Positions 46,009 through 55,424 of a stretch of DNA of 64,000 nucleotides are shown one piece after another (position 1 is the stretch's first letter; every line of letters starts with the position of its first letter). The DNA comes from Lysinibacillus fusiformis (lineage in GTDB: Bacteria > Bacillota > Bacilli > Bacillales_A > Planococcaceae), in NCBI RefSeq assembly GCF_007362955.1, contig NZ_CP041696.1, forward strand, positions 1,674,001 through 1,738,000. The letters run 5' to 3'. Position numbers and translations under genes: made by a program. The notes below the pieces were generated by a model. It saw only the letters and a list, made by a program, of their open reading frames with translations, ran no database searches and had not been told where the DNA came from.

Positions 46009-47405
46009 AGTGGCGACTTACGGCTCGCTTTTTATTTTCTGTGATATCTATTGTCATCATCGTTATTTTCGTGAATACTGCAATTCTTATAGGACTCCTT
46101 ATTTATCAGCAGGTAAGCCACTTTGATAGTACTACCGCTAGTACAGAAGAGGCCTTTGTCCGAGCATTTGAGCAGTACATTGATGAGAGTGGTACTATCA
46201 GTAATGAAGGGCTACAGCAATTACATCAACGGAATGCATGGATTCAATTGCTTGATCCAAATGGGCAGGTCATTGATTCACATTTCGCCCCAGAGAACGC
46301 CCTTTCTCATTATGCACCTGTCGATTTAATTCAAGTTTACAAATATAAGGAATTCGATTTTGACACAACCGTTTATGTAGGAAGTAAAAGTGAAAATGAT
46401 ATCAACTATCTAATCGGTATTAAAGGTAGTGGCGTTTCAAGGTATGTCGCCCACCTGTCTGGCGAATCGACTTTACAACTTATCGGGAAATACGGTCTAC
46501 TGATTGTCTTCGCTGATTTACTTGTGGCGACTCTTGTAGGTTGGCTATTCGGCCGTGCTTTAACCAAGCCTCTTTACGCAATGATTGAACGCATTCAACA
46601 TTTAAAAAATCACAAGCATTTACCTATAAAAACGCCAAAGGGTGTCTATCAGCCTGTATTTGAAAATTTAAATGAGGTGTCGAGCGAGCTAGCTGCATAT
46701 GAGCAGGAGCGTAAACGATTGGAAATAATGCGGGAGGAATGGATTAGTAATGTCTCACACGATATGAAAACGCCACTCGCTTCCATTCGAGGTTATGCAG
46801 AGCTGCTGAATGATGAGAGCCTAACGCCAAGCGAACAGACCAAATACGCGCGTATCATCGAAAAACAGTCATTGCATATGCAAGATTTACTTGATGATTT
46901 GAACTTAACGATGCGACTAAGACATCAGCAGTTACCACTGTCATTTACCGAGGTCAACATGGTTCAGTTTATACGCGAAATTGTTATCGATACACTCAAT
47001 ATGCCTCAATATGAGCAAGCTAATATTGATTTTGATGCCAATGCTAACCTAATCCAGCATAGTATTGACATACACTTTATGCGCCGTGCTGTCATGAATT
47101 TTTTACACAATGCGTTGCTCCATAATCCGCCAGATGTAAATGTACATGTCCTTGTCGAAGAGCATTCAATTACAATTTCTGACGATGGCAATGGTATTTC
47201 CGCTGAAGATCTTTCCCATATTTTTGAGCGCTACTACCGTGGTACAAATACCGAACTAACACATGGCACGGGACTTGGTACTGCCATTGCTCGAGATATT
47301 ATAGAAGCCCATGGGGGATCCGTGACCATTACTTCTGAAGAACGACAAGGGACAACGGTTAGCATTCAATTAAAAGAAACTTTCCAAAAAGCCAAAACAG
47401 ATTAA
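46005..47405 (+). CDS. Sensor histidine kinase partner of the regulator at 45286
   Basis: A 466-residue membrane kinase. Membrane segments lie at ~9-34 and ~162-184, enclosing an extracellular sensor of about 125 residues. Then come a HAMP-like linker, the HisKA helix with His252 (SNVSHDMKTPLASIRGYAELL) and the ATPase domain (NFLHNALLHNPP; ISDDGNGISAEDL; HGTGLGTAIARDIIEAHGG). The large outside domain differs from the tiny loop of BceS-type kinases, so it can probably sense a ligand or stress directly. Coupled to the regulator by ATGA overlap and convergent with the ABC exporter it is likely to control. Confidence 0.93.
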   Translation: MKWRLTARFLFSVISIVIIVIFVNTAILIGLLIYQQVSHFDSTTASTEEAFVRAFEQYIDESGTISNEGLQQLHQRNAWIQLLDPNGQVIDSHFAPENALSHYAPVDLIQVYKYKEFDFDTTVYVGSKSENDINYLIGIKGSGVSRYVAHLSGESTLQLIGKYGLLIVFADLLVATLVGWLFGRALTKPLYAMIERIQHLKNHKHLPIKTPKGVYQPVFENLNEVSSELAAYEQERKRLEIMREEWISNVSHDMKTPLASIRGYAELLNDESLTPSEQTKYARIIEKQSLHMQDLLDDLNLTMRLRHQQLPLSFTEVNMVQFIREIVIDTLNMPQYEQANIDFDANANLIQHSIDIHFMRRAVMNFLHNALLHNPPDVNVHVLVEEHSITISDDGNGISAEDLSHIFERYYRGTNTELTHGTGLGTAIARDIIEAHGGSVTITSEERQGTTVSIQLKETFQKAKTD

Positions 47406-47473
47406 AAGTATTTGTCGATGCTTTGCCTATGCACAGAGCTTAGATATTGCTGACACGCTTAATATTCACACAA

Positions 47474-47512
47474 AAGGAGGTGCCTCAGCATATTTGCTGA
47501 GACACCTCCTTG
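47474..47512 (+). terminator. Bidirectional terminator between the kinase and yxeA-like genes
   Basis: AAGGAGGTGCCTCAGCA and TGCTGAGACACCTCCTT pair over 17 bp with one mismatch and a 4-base loop. T and A stretches on the flanks allow use by both convergent genes. Confidence 0.85.
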
Positions 47513-47519
47513 CTCGTTT

Positions 47520-47879
47520 TTATTTCAAATGTTTTTGTACCTTTGCAGGCATATCCTCAAACTGTACTTCATCATATGATGTAACTACGTTTTCTTTTTT
47601 CACATAAAGCTTTAAATAGGCATCATGACGTAAATTTTTTTGTGCAGAAAACTTCAGTGTCGTTTCGTCGCCCTTGTCATTAAAGGCTGGAAGCTCGTAC
47701 CAATACGACTCTAAAATCTGTCCGTCACCCGCCTTATATTCCTCTACTTCACCATCAGAAGTAATATGCACATAATATGTGTCTTTATTTAAACGGTTAA
47801 AGTCAACTGTCATGAGCACTATTAGACCTGCCACAAATAATATAAACAATGCTCCAATACCAAAGAAAACTTTTTTCAT
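47520..47879 (-). CDS. YxeA-family (DUF1093) small exported protein
   Basis: A 119-residue protein with an N-terminal membrane segment or uncleaved signal (KKVFFGIGALFILFVAGLIVLMTVDFNRL) and a small extracellular domain (DTYYVHITSDGEVEEY; SYWYELPAFNDKGDETTLKFSA; YDEVQFEDMPAKVQKHL) typical of YxeA/DUF1093. It starts one base after the permease stop, so it is the last gene of the exporter operon, as yxeA follows yxdLM in Bacillus subtilis. Its precise role is unknown. Confidence 0.85.
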   Translation of the reverse strand: MKKVFFGIGALFILFVAGLIVLMTVDFNRLNKDTYYVHITSDGEVEEYKAGDGQILESYWYELPAFNDKGDETTLKFSAQKNLRHDAYLKLYVKKENVVTSYDEVQFEDMPAKVQKHLK

Positions 47880-47880
47880 T

Positions 47881-49752
47881 TTATTTGGCCTCCTGTCTCA
47901 CAATTTTATAAAATGATCGTACTGTAAAGATATAATATAAACCATAGATTGCTGAATATGCGACCATCCATAGCATAACTGGCTTTGTCATATCCATATT
48001 AAATAACTTCGAAAAGGCTATCAGCGCAAATGAACTATGCACGATGCCCACAACGAGTGGAGCACCAAATATCACGGCAACTTGCCCTGCAACAGTTTTC
48101 AATATTTGCTTGCTGTTAACACCAATTTTATTTAAAATTGCATATTTCGCCTGATCTTCTTCCGCTTCCGTTAAAATTTTAAAGTAAATGATGCTACCTG
48201 TAGCCGCTAGGAATACGAGCCCTAAAAAGCTTCCCACAAATAGTAGTGATCCAACTGTAGCTATACTGTCTTTATAGCTTTGCGGTACGCTTGAAAATCC
48301 TTCTTGTTGATCGCTCGAAAGCTGTTCGTAGATTTCCTGCGATACGCTCTGTTGCTTCAAGTCATTATCCATACCTACTACCTGCATCATAATCTCGTCT
48401 GCATTTGCTGCTGTAAACTCCTTGTCATTCACAACAAGAACTGTACCAGCTGCAATAAAGTTTAACACACTATCTGTATACATTTCATCGACATGGAATG
48501 AGTCACCGTTTTTCAACATAAAATTTTCACCTGTAAAATCATGTGAAAAGCGTTCATCATAACTAGCATCTAGTAAGATTGTTGAACCATCTACAATGTG
48601 TAACTCATGTTCTTTTCCCTGCAATTTTGCCAAACGATTGTAATCAGATTCCTTCAATAATGTATATTCAAAATACGCAAATTCATTATCGACCCGTAAA
48701 CTTTTCGCAGTAAGCGATTCATTGTACAACACATTCTTTTGAGAAAATTCTACAGGCTCACCCTTCCACATGAATGTATTAGGCAGCATTTGGCGTACTG
48801 ACGCCTCTGTATTGTAATACATCCCAAAAACGCCACCACCTGCTGTAATGGTTGTTGCACTTAAAATCGCAATGATAGACAGCGATTTCGCATTTGCTCG
48901 AATGCGATACAACAATTGCGATACACCAATTAAATTCAAGCCTTTCCAAGACCAGGAAGTCGCCTTTTTCAGCGCTGTAAGTACAAATACACTGACACTA
49001 TGGAACAGTAAGTATGTCCCAGCGATTGTCACACCAATGACCAAAAGTGGTGTACCCAGTATTGTGAATAAACGCCAAATAGGACTCGTAAAAATATCCG
49101 AAGCCGCTGTATAATATCCAAATGCAATGAGCGCCGTCCCAAGTATAGCCGCCACTAATGATGCACGAGGAATTTTCTCTCCCTGCTTCTCTGCATGGAA
49201 TAAATCAATCAGCTTAAACTGATAAATCACTCGGTAACCCTGTAATGATGTGAATAAGAACAACACTGCAAAAATCCCTGCCGTATTTAGAATTGCTTCT
49301 GACGAAAACGGTAAATTCGCTACAACCTCATAGCCCATGAGGCGTACTAAGATTGTGAGTAGCACCTTCGACATAAAGAATCCGATGACTATGCCTAGTA
49401 CTAGTGACACCAATCCAATGACTAAATTCTCAAAAAAGAGCATTAAGCCAATTTTTTGTTTACGAACACCTAGCAGCGAATACAGTGCCACCTCTTTTTT
49501 CCGCTTCTTCATAAAAAATGAATTCGAATAAGCAATAAAAATAACAATAAAGAAGAGTAGTACAACCGATGATGCACTCATCAACCCTTTAATTTGCTGC
49601 GACATTCCTGTTACGGAAGAAATATCTTCATTATATTTTAATGTCACAAATGTGAAGTAAATCATGATACTAAATACCATCGAGGCAATATATAAAAAGT
49701 AATTTGACAAATTGCGCTGTACATTTTTGCGAGCTAAGCTAAATAACGTCAT
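47881..49752 (-). CDS. ABC transporter permease, BceB/YxdM type
   Basis: A 623-residue membrane protein with ten predicted segments: one, then a block of three ending near 160, then four more to ~310, a large extracellular domain (~315-510) and three at the end. This is the BceB/VraE layout with FtsX-like domains. The large outer domain between segments 7 and 8 binds peptide antibiotics or passes them to the sensor in this family. The first residues ([21 protein letters not shown]) are diagnostic. It overlaps the ATPase gene by 14 bp. Role (inference): defence against cell-wall-active or cationic peptides. Confidence 0.92.
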   Translation of the reverse strand: MTLFSLARKNVQRNLSNYFLYIASMVFSIMIYFTFVTLKYNEDISSVTGMSQQIKGLMSASSVVLLFFIVIFIAYSNSFFMKKRKKEVALYSLLGVRKQKIGLMLFFENLVIGLVSLVLGIVIGFFMSKVLLTILVRLMGYEVVANLPFSSEAILNTAGIFAVLFLFTSLQGYRVIYQFKLIDLFHAEKQGEKIPRASLVAAILGTALIAFGYYTAASDIFTSPIWRLFTILGTPLLVIGVTIAGTYLLFHSVSVFVLTALKKATSWSWKGLNLIGVSQLLYRIRANAKSLSIIAILSATTITAGGGVFGMYYNTEASVRQMLPNTFMWKGEPVEFSQKNVLYNESLTAKSLRVDNEFAYFEYTLLKESDYNRLAKLQGKEHELHIVDGSTILLDASYDERFSHDFTGENFMLKNGDSFHVDEMYTDSVLNFIAAGTVLVVNDKEFTAANADEIMMQVVGMDNDLKQQSVSQEIYEQLSSDQQEGFSSVPQSYKDSIATVGSLLFVGSFLGLVFLAATGSIIYFKILTEAEEDQAKYAILNKIGVNSKQILKTVAGQVAVIFGAPLVVGIVHSSFALIAFSKLFNMDMTKPVMLWMVAYSAIYGLYYIFTVRSFYKIVRQEAK

Positions 49753-50506
49753 TTACTCCACCCCCGATGCTAGAAAGCACCTGTAAAATCTCTTGGAAAA
49801 ACTGCTTTCTTGTTTGTGTACCACGATGAATTTCCTTAGAAAGCTGCCCATCCTGGATGAATAGAATGCGCTGGCAAAAACTTGCCGCAAACGCATCATG
49901 CGTAACCATCATAATTGTGGAAGCCTGAGATTGATTTAAATCACTTAAACTTTCTAATAAATCTGTCGCCGATTTTGAATCCAACGCCCCTGTTGGCTCG
50001 TCAGCAAAGATCAGCTTCGGCTCCGTTACTAACGCACGTGATGATGCTGTACGTTGTTTTTGTCCACCGGAAATTTGGTACGGATATTTATCGAGTAAAT
50101 CGCGAATGCCAAACAACGCTGCTATACGGTCTACTCTTTCGTTTATTTCCTTGGTTGATACCTTCGCAATGGCTAGTGGTAAAACTATATTTTCACGAAC
50201 CGTCAAAGAATCGAGCAAATTATAATCTTGGAAGATAAATCCCAAATTGTCTCGACGAAAATCTGCGAGCTCGGTATCTTTCATGTGTGCTAAACTTACA
50301 TTTCCAATGACAATCTCACCAGTCGTTGGCGTATCAATTGTCGCTAACACATTGAGCAATGTGGATTTTCCGGCACCCGAAGGCCCCATTACCCCAACAA
50401 ACTCACCTTTTTCTACTTGAAACGTTATATTCGATAGCGCTGTAAATGTATTCGCACCCTTGCCATATCTTTTCCCTACATTTTCTACTTTTAATAATGG
50501 CGTCAT
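49739..50506 (-). CDS. ABC transporter ATPase, BceA/YxdL type
   Basis: A 255-residue ATP-binding protein with Walker A ([12 protein letters not shown]), Q-loop ([12 protein letters not shown]), signature ([15 protein letters not shown]) and Walker B ([13 protein letters not shown]). It is of the MacB/BceA group that pairs with BceB-type permeases. The signature ISGGQKQR and the following TASSRAL (rather than the usual VAIARAL) are a small deviation. ATG follows GAGGTGAGCGTAT. First gene of the operon with permease and YxeA, facing the two-component genes. Confidence 0.93.
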   Translation of the reverse strand: MTPLLKVENVGKRYGKGANTFTALSNITFQVEKGEFVGVMGPSGAGKSTLLNVLATIDTPTTGEIVIGNVSLAHMKDTELADFRRDNLGFIFQDYNLLDSLTVRENIVLPLAIAKVSTKEINERVDRIAALFGIRDLLDKYPYQISGGQKQRTASSRALVTEPKLIFADEPTGALDSKSATDLLESLSDLNQSQASTIMMVTHDAFAASFCQRILFIQDGQLSKEIHRGTQTRKQFFQEILQVLSSIGGGVNDVI

Positions 50507-50533
50507 ATACGCTCACCTCTTCCTTCTGACTAC

Positions 50534-50570
50534 AGTATACAACCCTAAACTTACAGCAAAATTGTCGTAA
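50534..50570 (-). promoter_or_regulatory. Likely promoter and operator of the exporter operon
   Basis: On the minus strand a TATACT -10 (50534-50539) has a poor -35 region. Overlapping that -35 is the dyad TTACGACAATTTTGCTGTAA (50551-50570), with a further TGTAAG just upstream (50571-50577). A weak -35 covered by repeats is what an OmpR-type activator needs, so this is the candidate site for the regulator at 45286. It is inferred from layout only. Confidence 0.45.
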
Positions 50571-50645
50571 GCTTACATCAACCTTAAATCAAACACAAGT
50601 TATCGAGACATTTTAGAAGTTTATCGCCTAACTTTCCGAGAACAT

Positions 50646-50681
50646 TAAAAAAAGATCCATACACAAAAATGTGTATGAATC
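50646..50681 (-). terminator. Terminator after the flavoprotein at 50718
   Basis: On the minus strand GATTCATACACA, a 5-base loop and TGTGTATGGATC pair over 12 bp (one G-T), followed by TTTTTTT. Confidence 0.9.
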
Positions 50682-50717
50682 CGTCATATCTTATACCCTT
50701 ATAACGCGCCAAGTTAA

Positions 50718-52052
50718 CTACAAACGCCCATTCATTCTTGCAGCCTGCTGTAGTGGATCCCAAACCCCATTGTATGGTGGCGCATACGCTAAATCTAAAT
50801 CTAGTAAATCAGGTAAGGTCATTTTGTTGTATAACGCTGTTGCAAAGACATCGATACGTTTATCGACTCCAGCTGGTCCCACAATTTGTGCACCCAGTAG
50901 CTGTTGGTCTCGCTTCCGTACAACAATTTTAATATACAACCGTTGAGCTCCCGGATAATAGCCAGCGATATGACGCGCTGATAATTTAAATGCTTCATAT
51001 TCAAAGCCAAGTTCTTTTGCCATATGTTCATTAATACCAGTTGTACCTACTGATAAATTGAAGAACTTCATAATAGACGTACCCACAATGCCACGGAATG
51101 GCGCAAACTTCCCAGCCATATTCAAGCCTGCTAGTCGCCCCTGCTTATTCGCGGTCGTTCCTAGTGGTATATAATCCAAGCGTTCCTTAACAATGTTGAA
51201 ATGCATCGCACAGTCACCTGCTGCATAAATATTTTCAACAGAAGTTTCTAGATGACGATTGACGATAACTGCACCATTTTTAGCAAGTACAATTCCTGCC
51301 CCCTCTAAAAATTGCGTATTGGGTTTAATACCAGTCGCAACAATCACCAAATCAGTATCTAGCGCCCCAGTCTCTGTAATAACACGCTCTACTCGCCCAT
51401 TCCCCTCAAATGCCTGCACGGTTGTATTTAGCAAAAGTTCAATGTCCTGCTTTTTTGCTTCATCATGGATATGCTGCGCTAGCTCTGCATCTAAGATTTT
51501 CGTAACATGACTGCCACGTTGAATAAGCCTTACTTTTTTACCACAAGCATGTATGGTTTCTGCCATCTCAAGTCCAATATAGCCACCACCCATGATTGTC
51601 ACCTGTTCAATATCAGATGTTAAATCTGACAGTAAATCCTCTAATTGTGGAATGGTTTTAACAGTGTGTATACCCGCTAAATCCGCTCCTTTTTTTACAG
51701 GCATCGTAGGATCCGCTCCCGTTGCGATGAGTAGCTTATCGTATGCTATTTCGAACGGCTCTCCGGATGCTTGTGTACCTAAAACAAGCTGCTTATCTAC
51801 GTCAATTCGTTCCACCTCATGGCCAACTCGTGCATCAATGCCATACTTATCACGAAAAGTCTCCACATCTCTAGCAATAAGACGTTTTGTCGATGAAATA
51901 CGACCATCTACAACATAGGGCAATCCGCACTGTCCATATGAGTATATAAATCCACGTTCTAAGGAGGTAATCTCTGCCCCCGGTACATTTCGATAAATTT
52001 CCATTGCAGCTGACATTCCAGCCGCATCTCCCCCGATAATTACGTATTTCAT
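50718..52052 (-). CDS. CoA-disulfide-reductase-like FAD/NAD(P)H oxidoreductase
   Basis: A 444-residue flavoprotein of the pyridine-nucleotide disulfide family. FAD-binding start (YVIIGGDAAGMSAAMEIYRN), single redox Cys at ~43 in YSYGQCGLPY, NAD(P)H motif (VTIMGGGYIGLEMAETIHACG) and second FAD motif (ENIYAAGDCAMHFN) are all present. One active Cys and no C-terminal rhodanese domain match coenzyme A disulfide reductase or NADH oxidase of the CoADR group, which keep CoA-SH reduced in bacteria that use CoA as a thiol. It begins 14 bases after the stop of the VanZ/RDD gene and probably shares its transcript. Confidence 0.88.
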   Translation of the reverse strand: MKYVIIGGDAAGMSAAMEIYRNVPGAEITSLERGFIYSYGQCGLPYVVDGRISSTKRLIARDVETFRDKYGIDARVGHEVERIDVDKQLVLGTQASGEPFEIAYDKLLIATGADPTMPVKKGADLAGIHTVKTIPQLEDLLSDLTSDIEQVTIMGGGYIGLEMAETIHACGKKVRLIQRGSHVTKILDAELAQHIHDEAKKQDIELLLNTTVQAFEGNGRVERVITETGALDTDLVIVATGIKPNTQFLEGAGIVLAKNGAVIVNRHLETSVENIYAAGDCAMHFNIVKERLDYIPLGTTANKQGRLAGLNMAGKFAPFRGIVGTSIMKFFNLSVGTTGINEHMAKELGFEYEAFKLSARHIAGYYPGAQRLYIKIVVRKRDQQLLGAQIVGPAGVDKRIDVFATALYNKMTLPDLLDLDLAYAPPYNGVWDPLQQAARMNGRL

Positions 52053-52065
52053 CGTACAAGCCCCC

Positions 52066-53211
52066 TTATTTTTTTCTCGTCGCTACTAATTTTGCATATT
52101 CATCAATATACAGTCGGCGTTTACCGCCACTCACAATCACACGCACAACATGTATGGCGATAACTAACCATAATAAGAATGCTGCTGTAGAAGCTAAGAT
52201 TGTTAAGACAATTTGCAGTACATAAAATGGTGAATCCATATCTAACTTAATTTGGCCTAGTATATGAAAAACCTCAAAAATAGTGATTGTCGCTAGAATG
52301 GCCACACAGCGGCGCCATGACTGCACAATGATATCTTTCGTTTTATCGCTTATCATCGTAAAGCGCATAACCCTCATTCCAAATGTTGCCCCCCGCGTGA
52401 TGCTCGGTACAACACCAAATAGAAGAATATATAAAACGATTTTTACGACAAATTCAAGTATATCGCTATAACCAGTTACAGCACCTACTAGGAGCCATAC
52501 CATGTTTACAATAAACATATCTATAACAAGTGCTAATAGAATCGACAGAGGCTTGACGATATCTTTTTTTGCTACTTCTGCAGCCTTTGCCTCAACTGCC
52601 TCCTGTGATGGAAACAAAGCCCACACTATTGGCGCTAACAAGAAGCCAATCAGTGCACCTATACTATTAAGCAATAAATCATCCACATCAAAAATTCGAT
52701 ATGCACAATTAAAGATGCCATAAATACCCGTTACTTGTGTTGTCTCATAAAACAATGTTAACAAAAAGCTGAACATAAATGCACGTTTCCAGTACCTGCG
52801 ATTTTTTAAAAAATAGCGCAAGTATACACCAAATGGCATCAGCAATAAAAAGTTAAAGAATGCCTGAAAAAATGCTGGTTGTTTAGTCAAATAGAGCCAT
52901 GTTGCGGGACTTGTCAGCACAATACCACTATCTTTCATAATATCTGCAATAAATTGAAATGGGCGCAAATTATAATGTACTGTGTCTGCTGGCTGTAATG
53001 AGCATGTATCACGTGTTTCCGGAAATGGTAACAACACTAAGCATAAGGCCGTTAAAAAATAAAAAATAAATGAGAACATAATGATTGTTTTCGATACTGA
53101 CAAAAAACTATATTTACGATATGTATAAATGAGCCATGGCACAAATAATACAAATGACAATAGTATGGTTATCAACATTGCCACTAAAATGGAATTTGTA
53201 TAAGTTGACAT
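52066..53211 (-). CDS. VanZ-like membrane protein with C-terminal RDD domain
   Basis: A membrane protein of about 381 residues; ATG at 53211 follows AAAAGAGGTGCTATT, so the earlier frame start at 53244 is dropped. Residues ~1-190 are a VanZ-like domain with five segments (LRPFQFIADI; FSFLLTLFYETTQVTGIYGIFNCAYRIFDVDDLLLNSIGALIG). Residues ~215-365 are an RDD domain (DMFIVNMVWLLVG; TRGATFGMRVMRFTMI). VanZ proteins are linked to glycopeptide or envelope tolerance, and RDD proteins to small-molecule transport; the function of the fusion is not known. It lies upstream of, and probably in one operon with, the CoADR-like gene. Confidence 0.88.
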   Translation of the reverse strand: MSTYTNSILVAMLITILLSFVLFVPWLIYTYRKYSFLSVSKTIIMFSFIFYFLTALCLVLLPFPETRDTCSLQPADTVHYNLRPFQFIADIMKDSGIVLTSPATWLYLTKQPAFFQAFFNFLLLMPFGVYLRYFLKNRRYWKRAFMFSFLLTLFYETTQVTGIYGIFNCAYRIFDVDDLLLNSIGALIGFLLAPIVWALFPSQEAVEAKAAEVAKKDIVKPLSILLALVIDMFIVNMVWLLVGAVTGYSDILEFVVKIVLYILLFGVVPSITRGATFGMRVMRFTMISDKTKDIIVQSWRRCVAILATITIFEVFHILGQIKLDMDSPFYVLQIVLTILASTAAFLLWLVIAIHVVRVIVSGGKRRLYIDEYAKLVATRKK

Positions 53212-53508
53212 AATAGCACCTCTTTTGTTTAAAAGAGAACTCAATAACCTTTCAGTTCTCTCCGTTTAACTTCTCCACATCAAGCTTAACCTATAATTAC
53301 AACGATAATATGTCATCAAACTTAAAAAATTCTTAAATTGAAAACAAACTGCCCCCCTTTTAAATTCAGAGGAATACAGCAAGTTCAAGCTTATGCCATA
53401 CACTAAACACGTTTGCTTAGTCGAAGAAATCAACCAACTACTTTAGGAAGAATTAAAAGGCAGATAATGATAAACCTTCGTTTCCCATTACCTGCTGCCA
53501 TATTGTAC

Positions 53509-53796
53509 TTATGCTTTTGTGATTTCTTCCTTACAGAACGCTAAAATTTCTTCTAACTCTTCGTCTTCCAGTGCGAAGTCTAAATACTCGCCCTTGGCTT
53601 TTTCCATGAGGAAATAATTTAATATAAACGGCTCACTATCTTTTTCCCCAATTAGTACACGAATCTCGATGCCTGCTTCATGGTACAGTTCATCTTCTTC
53701 ATCAACCTCTACATCCAAAATGAACTCAAAGCGTTTACCTTCAATAATATTCGTCGGATCTAAAATTTCTTCCCTTGAAAATTGTGTAATATTCAT
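53509..53796 (-). CDS. DUF6509-type small acidic protein
   Basis: A cytoplasmic protein of about 95 residues. ATG at 53796 follows AAAGGAGCTAGCGCAA, so the longer frame is not needed. It reads MNITQFSREEILDPTNIIEG, then RFEFILDVEVDEEDELY, then LDFALEDEELEEILAFCKEEI, the pattern of the DUF6509 family of Bacillaceae. Very acidic, with no membrane segment or catalytic motif. Function unknown. It diverges from the alanyl-tRNA editing gene. The 264-bp gap 53245-53508 shows nothing. Confidence 0.75.
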   Translation of the reverse strand: MNITQFSREEILDPTNIIEGKRFEFILDVEVDEEDELYHEAGIEIRVLIGEKDSEPFILNYFLMEKAKGEYLDFALEDEELEEILAFCKEEITKA

Positions 53797-53936
53797 TTGC
53801 GCTAGCTCCTTTATCTTTACCTGTTCTTTTATATAATAAATCAATTTCAGCATGGGTCAACTAGAAAACCCGTATACACCCTAAAGCAATTATGCCACAA
53901 TAAGGTGAAACGCCCATTAGCAGGCTAAGCTTAGCC

Positions 53937-54002
53937 CCTGATGGCTCATTGAATCAAAGGGCTTCATGCGCGCTCAAGCCATGAAATGAGGGGTTTTTCT
54001 GC
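53937..54002 (+). terminator. Terminator-like leader structure before the alanyl-tRNA editing gene
   Basis: Outer CCCCT/AGGGG, inner CTCATT/AATGAG-type pairing and a TTCATG/CATGAA stem enclose a ~60-base region that ends in GGGGTTTTTCT, 45 bp before the GTG start. A perfect GGCTAAGCTTAGCC palindrome precedes it (53922-53935). An intrinsic terminator ahead of a gene suggests a regulated leader or read-in protection. It lacks the full T-box signature, so no regulator class is assigned. Confidence 0.45.
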
Positions 54003-54047
54003 TCATTAATTTACACTATATGACTTACATAAAGGAGGCTTTTTACA

Positions 54048-55232
54048 GTGAAAGAGCTACTATATTATCAAGATGCGATGCTACGCGACTTTGACGCAAC
54101 AATTGCACGGACAGGCACGGAGGAAGACGGCCGCCAATACGTTGTGCTGTCAAATACTGCTTTTTATCCTACAGGTGGTGGTCAACCACATGATACTGGC
54201 ACCTTAAATAATATTCCGGTCGTTGATGTTGAAAAAATTAACGATGAAATCCGACATTATATCGAGTATGAAGCTTCAACTTTAACTGGAGAAGTTCATG
54301 GCAAATTGAATTGGCAACGACGCTTCGACCATATGCAACAGCACGCTGGTCAACATATTTTAACTGCAGCATTTGTAGAATTATTTGATGCGCAAACGGT
54401 AAGCTTTCACTTAGGAAGTGAGCAAGTAACAATCGATATTGTCGCCGACATTCTGACAGATGAACAGCTTGTTGCGGCTGAAGTGAGAGCAAATGAAATT
54501 ATTTTAGAAAATCGCCCAATTGAGACGAAATGGATTACGGAGTATGAACTTGTAGATTACAACTTACGAAAAGAGGTAGCAGTCACAGGAGATATTCGCC
54601 TTGTTATTATTCCTGATTATGATTACAACGGCTGTGGTGGTACGCATCCACGCTCTACCGGTCAAGTCAGCGCTATTAAAATTCTTGGCACAGAAAAAAT
54701 GAAGGGCAATGTGCGTGTCTCCTTTGTCTGCGGGCAACGTGTATTAGCTGAGCTGGCAATGCGCAAAGCCGTACTGGCTGATGTTGCGCGGCAACTGAGC
54801 GTTCCTGAAGTTGACGCAGCGAACGCGCTCACAAAAATACTAGCAACACAAAAGACTACTGAAAAGGCACTTGTGGCGGCAAAAGAGGAATTACTGCGCT
54901 TTGAAGCGAAAGCATTGGCTTCTAATACCAACCTCATTATTACTGCCTCATTTAGTCAACGCACTGTACAAGAACTTCAAAAATTAGCACGTTTTATCGT
55001 AGCTGAGCGTTCAGATGCCACTGCATTACTTGTCTCCCAAAATGAAGACAAGCTACAGTTTGTGGCAGCTCGTGGCGCACACGTAGAAACAAGCATGAAG
55101 GACATTGCCGCACATGTACTTCCACTTATTAATGGAAAAGGCGGCGGTAGTGAGCAAATGGTCCAAGGTGGTGGTGAATGTATCATTGCTACTGAACAAT
55201 TACTCACTGCCATGCAAGAAGCCCTTTGTTGA
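54048..55232 (+). CDS. alaX: Alanyl-tRNA editing protein (AlaX, long form)
   Basis: A 394-residue protein that removes wrongly attached Ser or Gly from tRNA-Ala in trans. The editing core is related to the second half of AlaRS: zinc ligands in FDHMQQHAGQHIL (HxxxH) and in NGCGGTHPRSTGQV (Cys and His), and FYPTGGGQPHDTG near the start. The C-terminal ~130 residues are a DHHA1-like domain ending in GKGGGSEQMVQGGG, so this is the long AlaX type. GTG start behind AAAGGAGGCTTTTTACA. Single gene with a structured leader and a downstream terminator. Confidence 0.93.
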   Translation: MKELLYYQDAMLRDFDATIARTGTEEDGRQYVVLSNTAFYPTGGGQPHDTGTLNNIPVVDVEKINDEIRHYIEYEASTLTGEVHGKLNWQRRFDHMQQHAGQHILTAAFVELFDAQTVSFHLGSEQVTIDIVADILTDEQLVAAEVRANEIILENRPIETKWITEYELVDYNLRKEVAVTGDIRLVIIPDYDYNGCGGTHPRSTGQVSAIKILGTEKMKGNVRVSFVCGQRVLAELAMRKAVLADVARQLSVPEVDAANALTKILATQKTTEKALVAAKEELLRFEAKALASNTNLIITASFSQRTVQELQKLARFIVAERSDATALLVSQNEDKLQFVAARGAHVETSMKDIAAHVLPLINGKGGGSEQMVQGGGECIIATEQLLTAMQEALC

Positions 55233-55277
55233 CTACAATTAAAAATATAACCGTTAAAACGACCAACACCAATTTAG

Positions 55278-55319
55278 AAGGAGCTACCAAAGTCATTTGG
55301 ACAGCTCCTGAATTTTTTT
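55278..55319 (+). terminator. Terminator after the alanyl-tRNA editing gene
   Basis: AGGAGCT...CAAA and TTTG...AGCTCCT pair in two segments, followed by GAATTTTTTT, about 45 bp after the stop codon. Confidence 0.85.
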
Positions 55320-55424
55320 ATAGTTTAAATTTCGGTATTGCACCATTTAAATGCTTTTCATCGCAAATGCCTCTCCCTCCACGAACAATAGTTTCCTATA
55401 TGGTAAAATATGCGAAAACGCGAC

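Noticed and set aside
53880-54000. T-box riboswitch before the alanyl-tRNA editing gene
   Set aside because: Only a faint likeness to the antiterminator core (AAGGTGAAACGCCC); no specifier loop or AG-bulge and too little room before the divergent gene.
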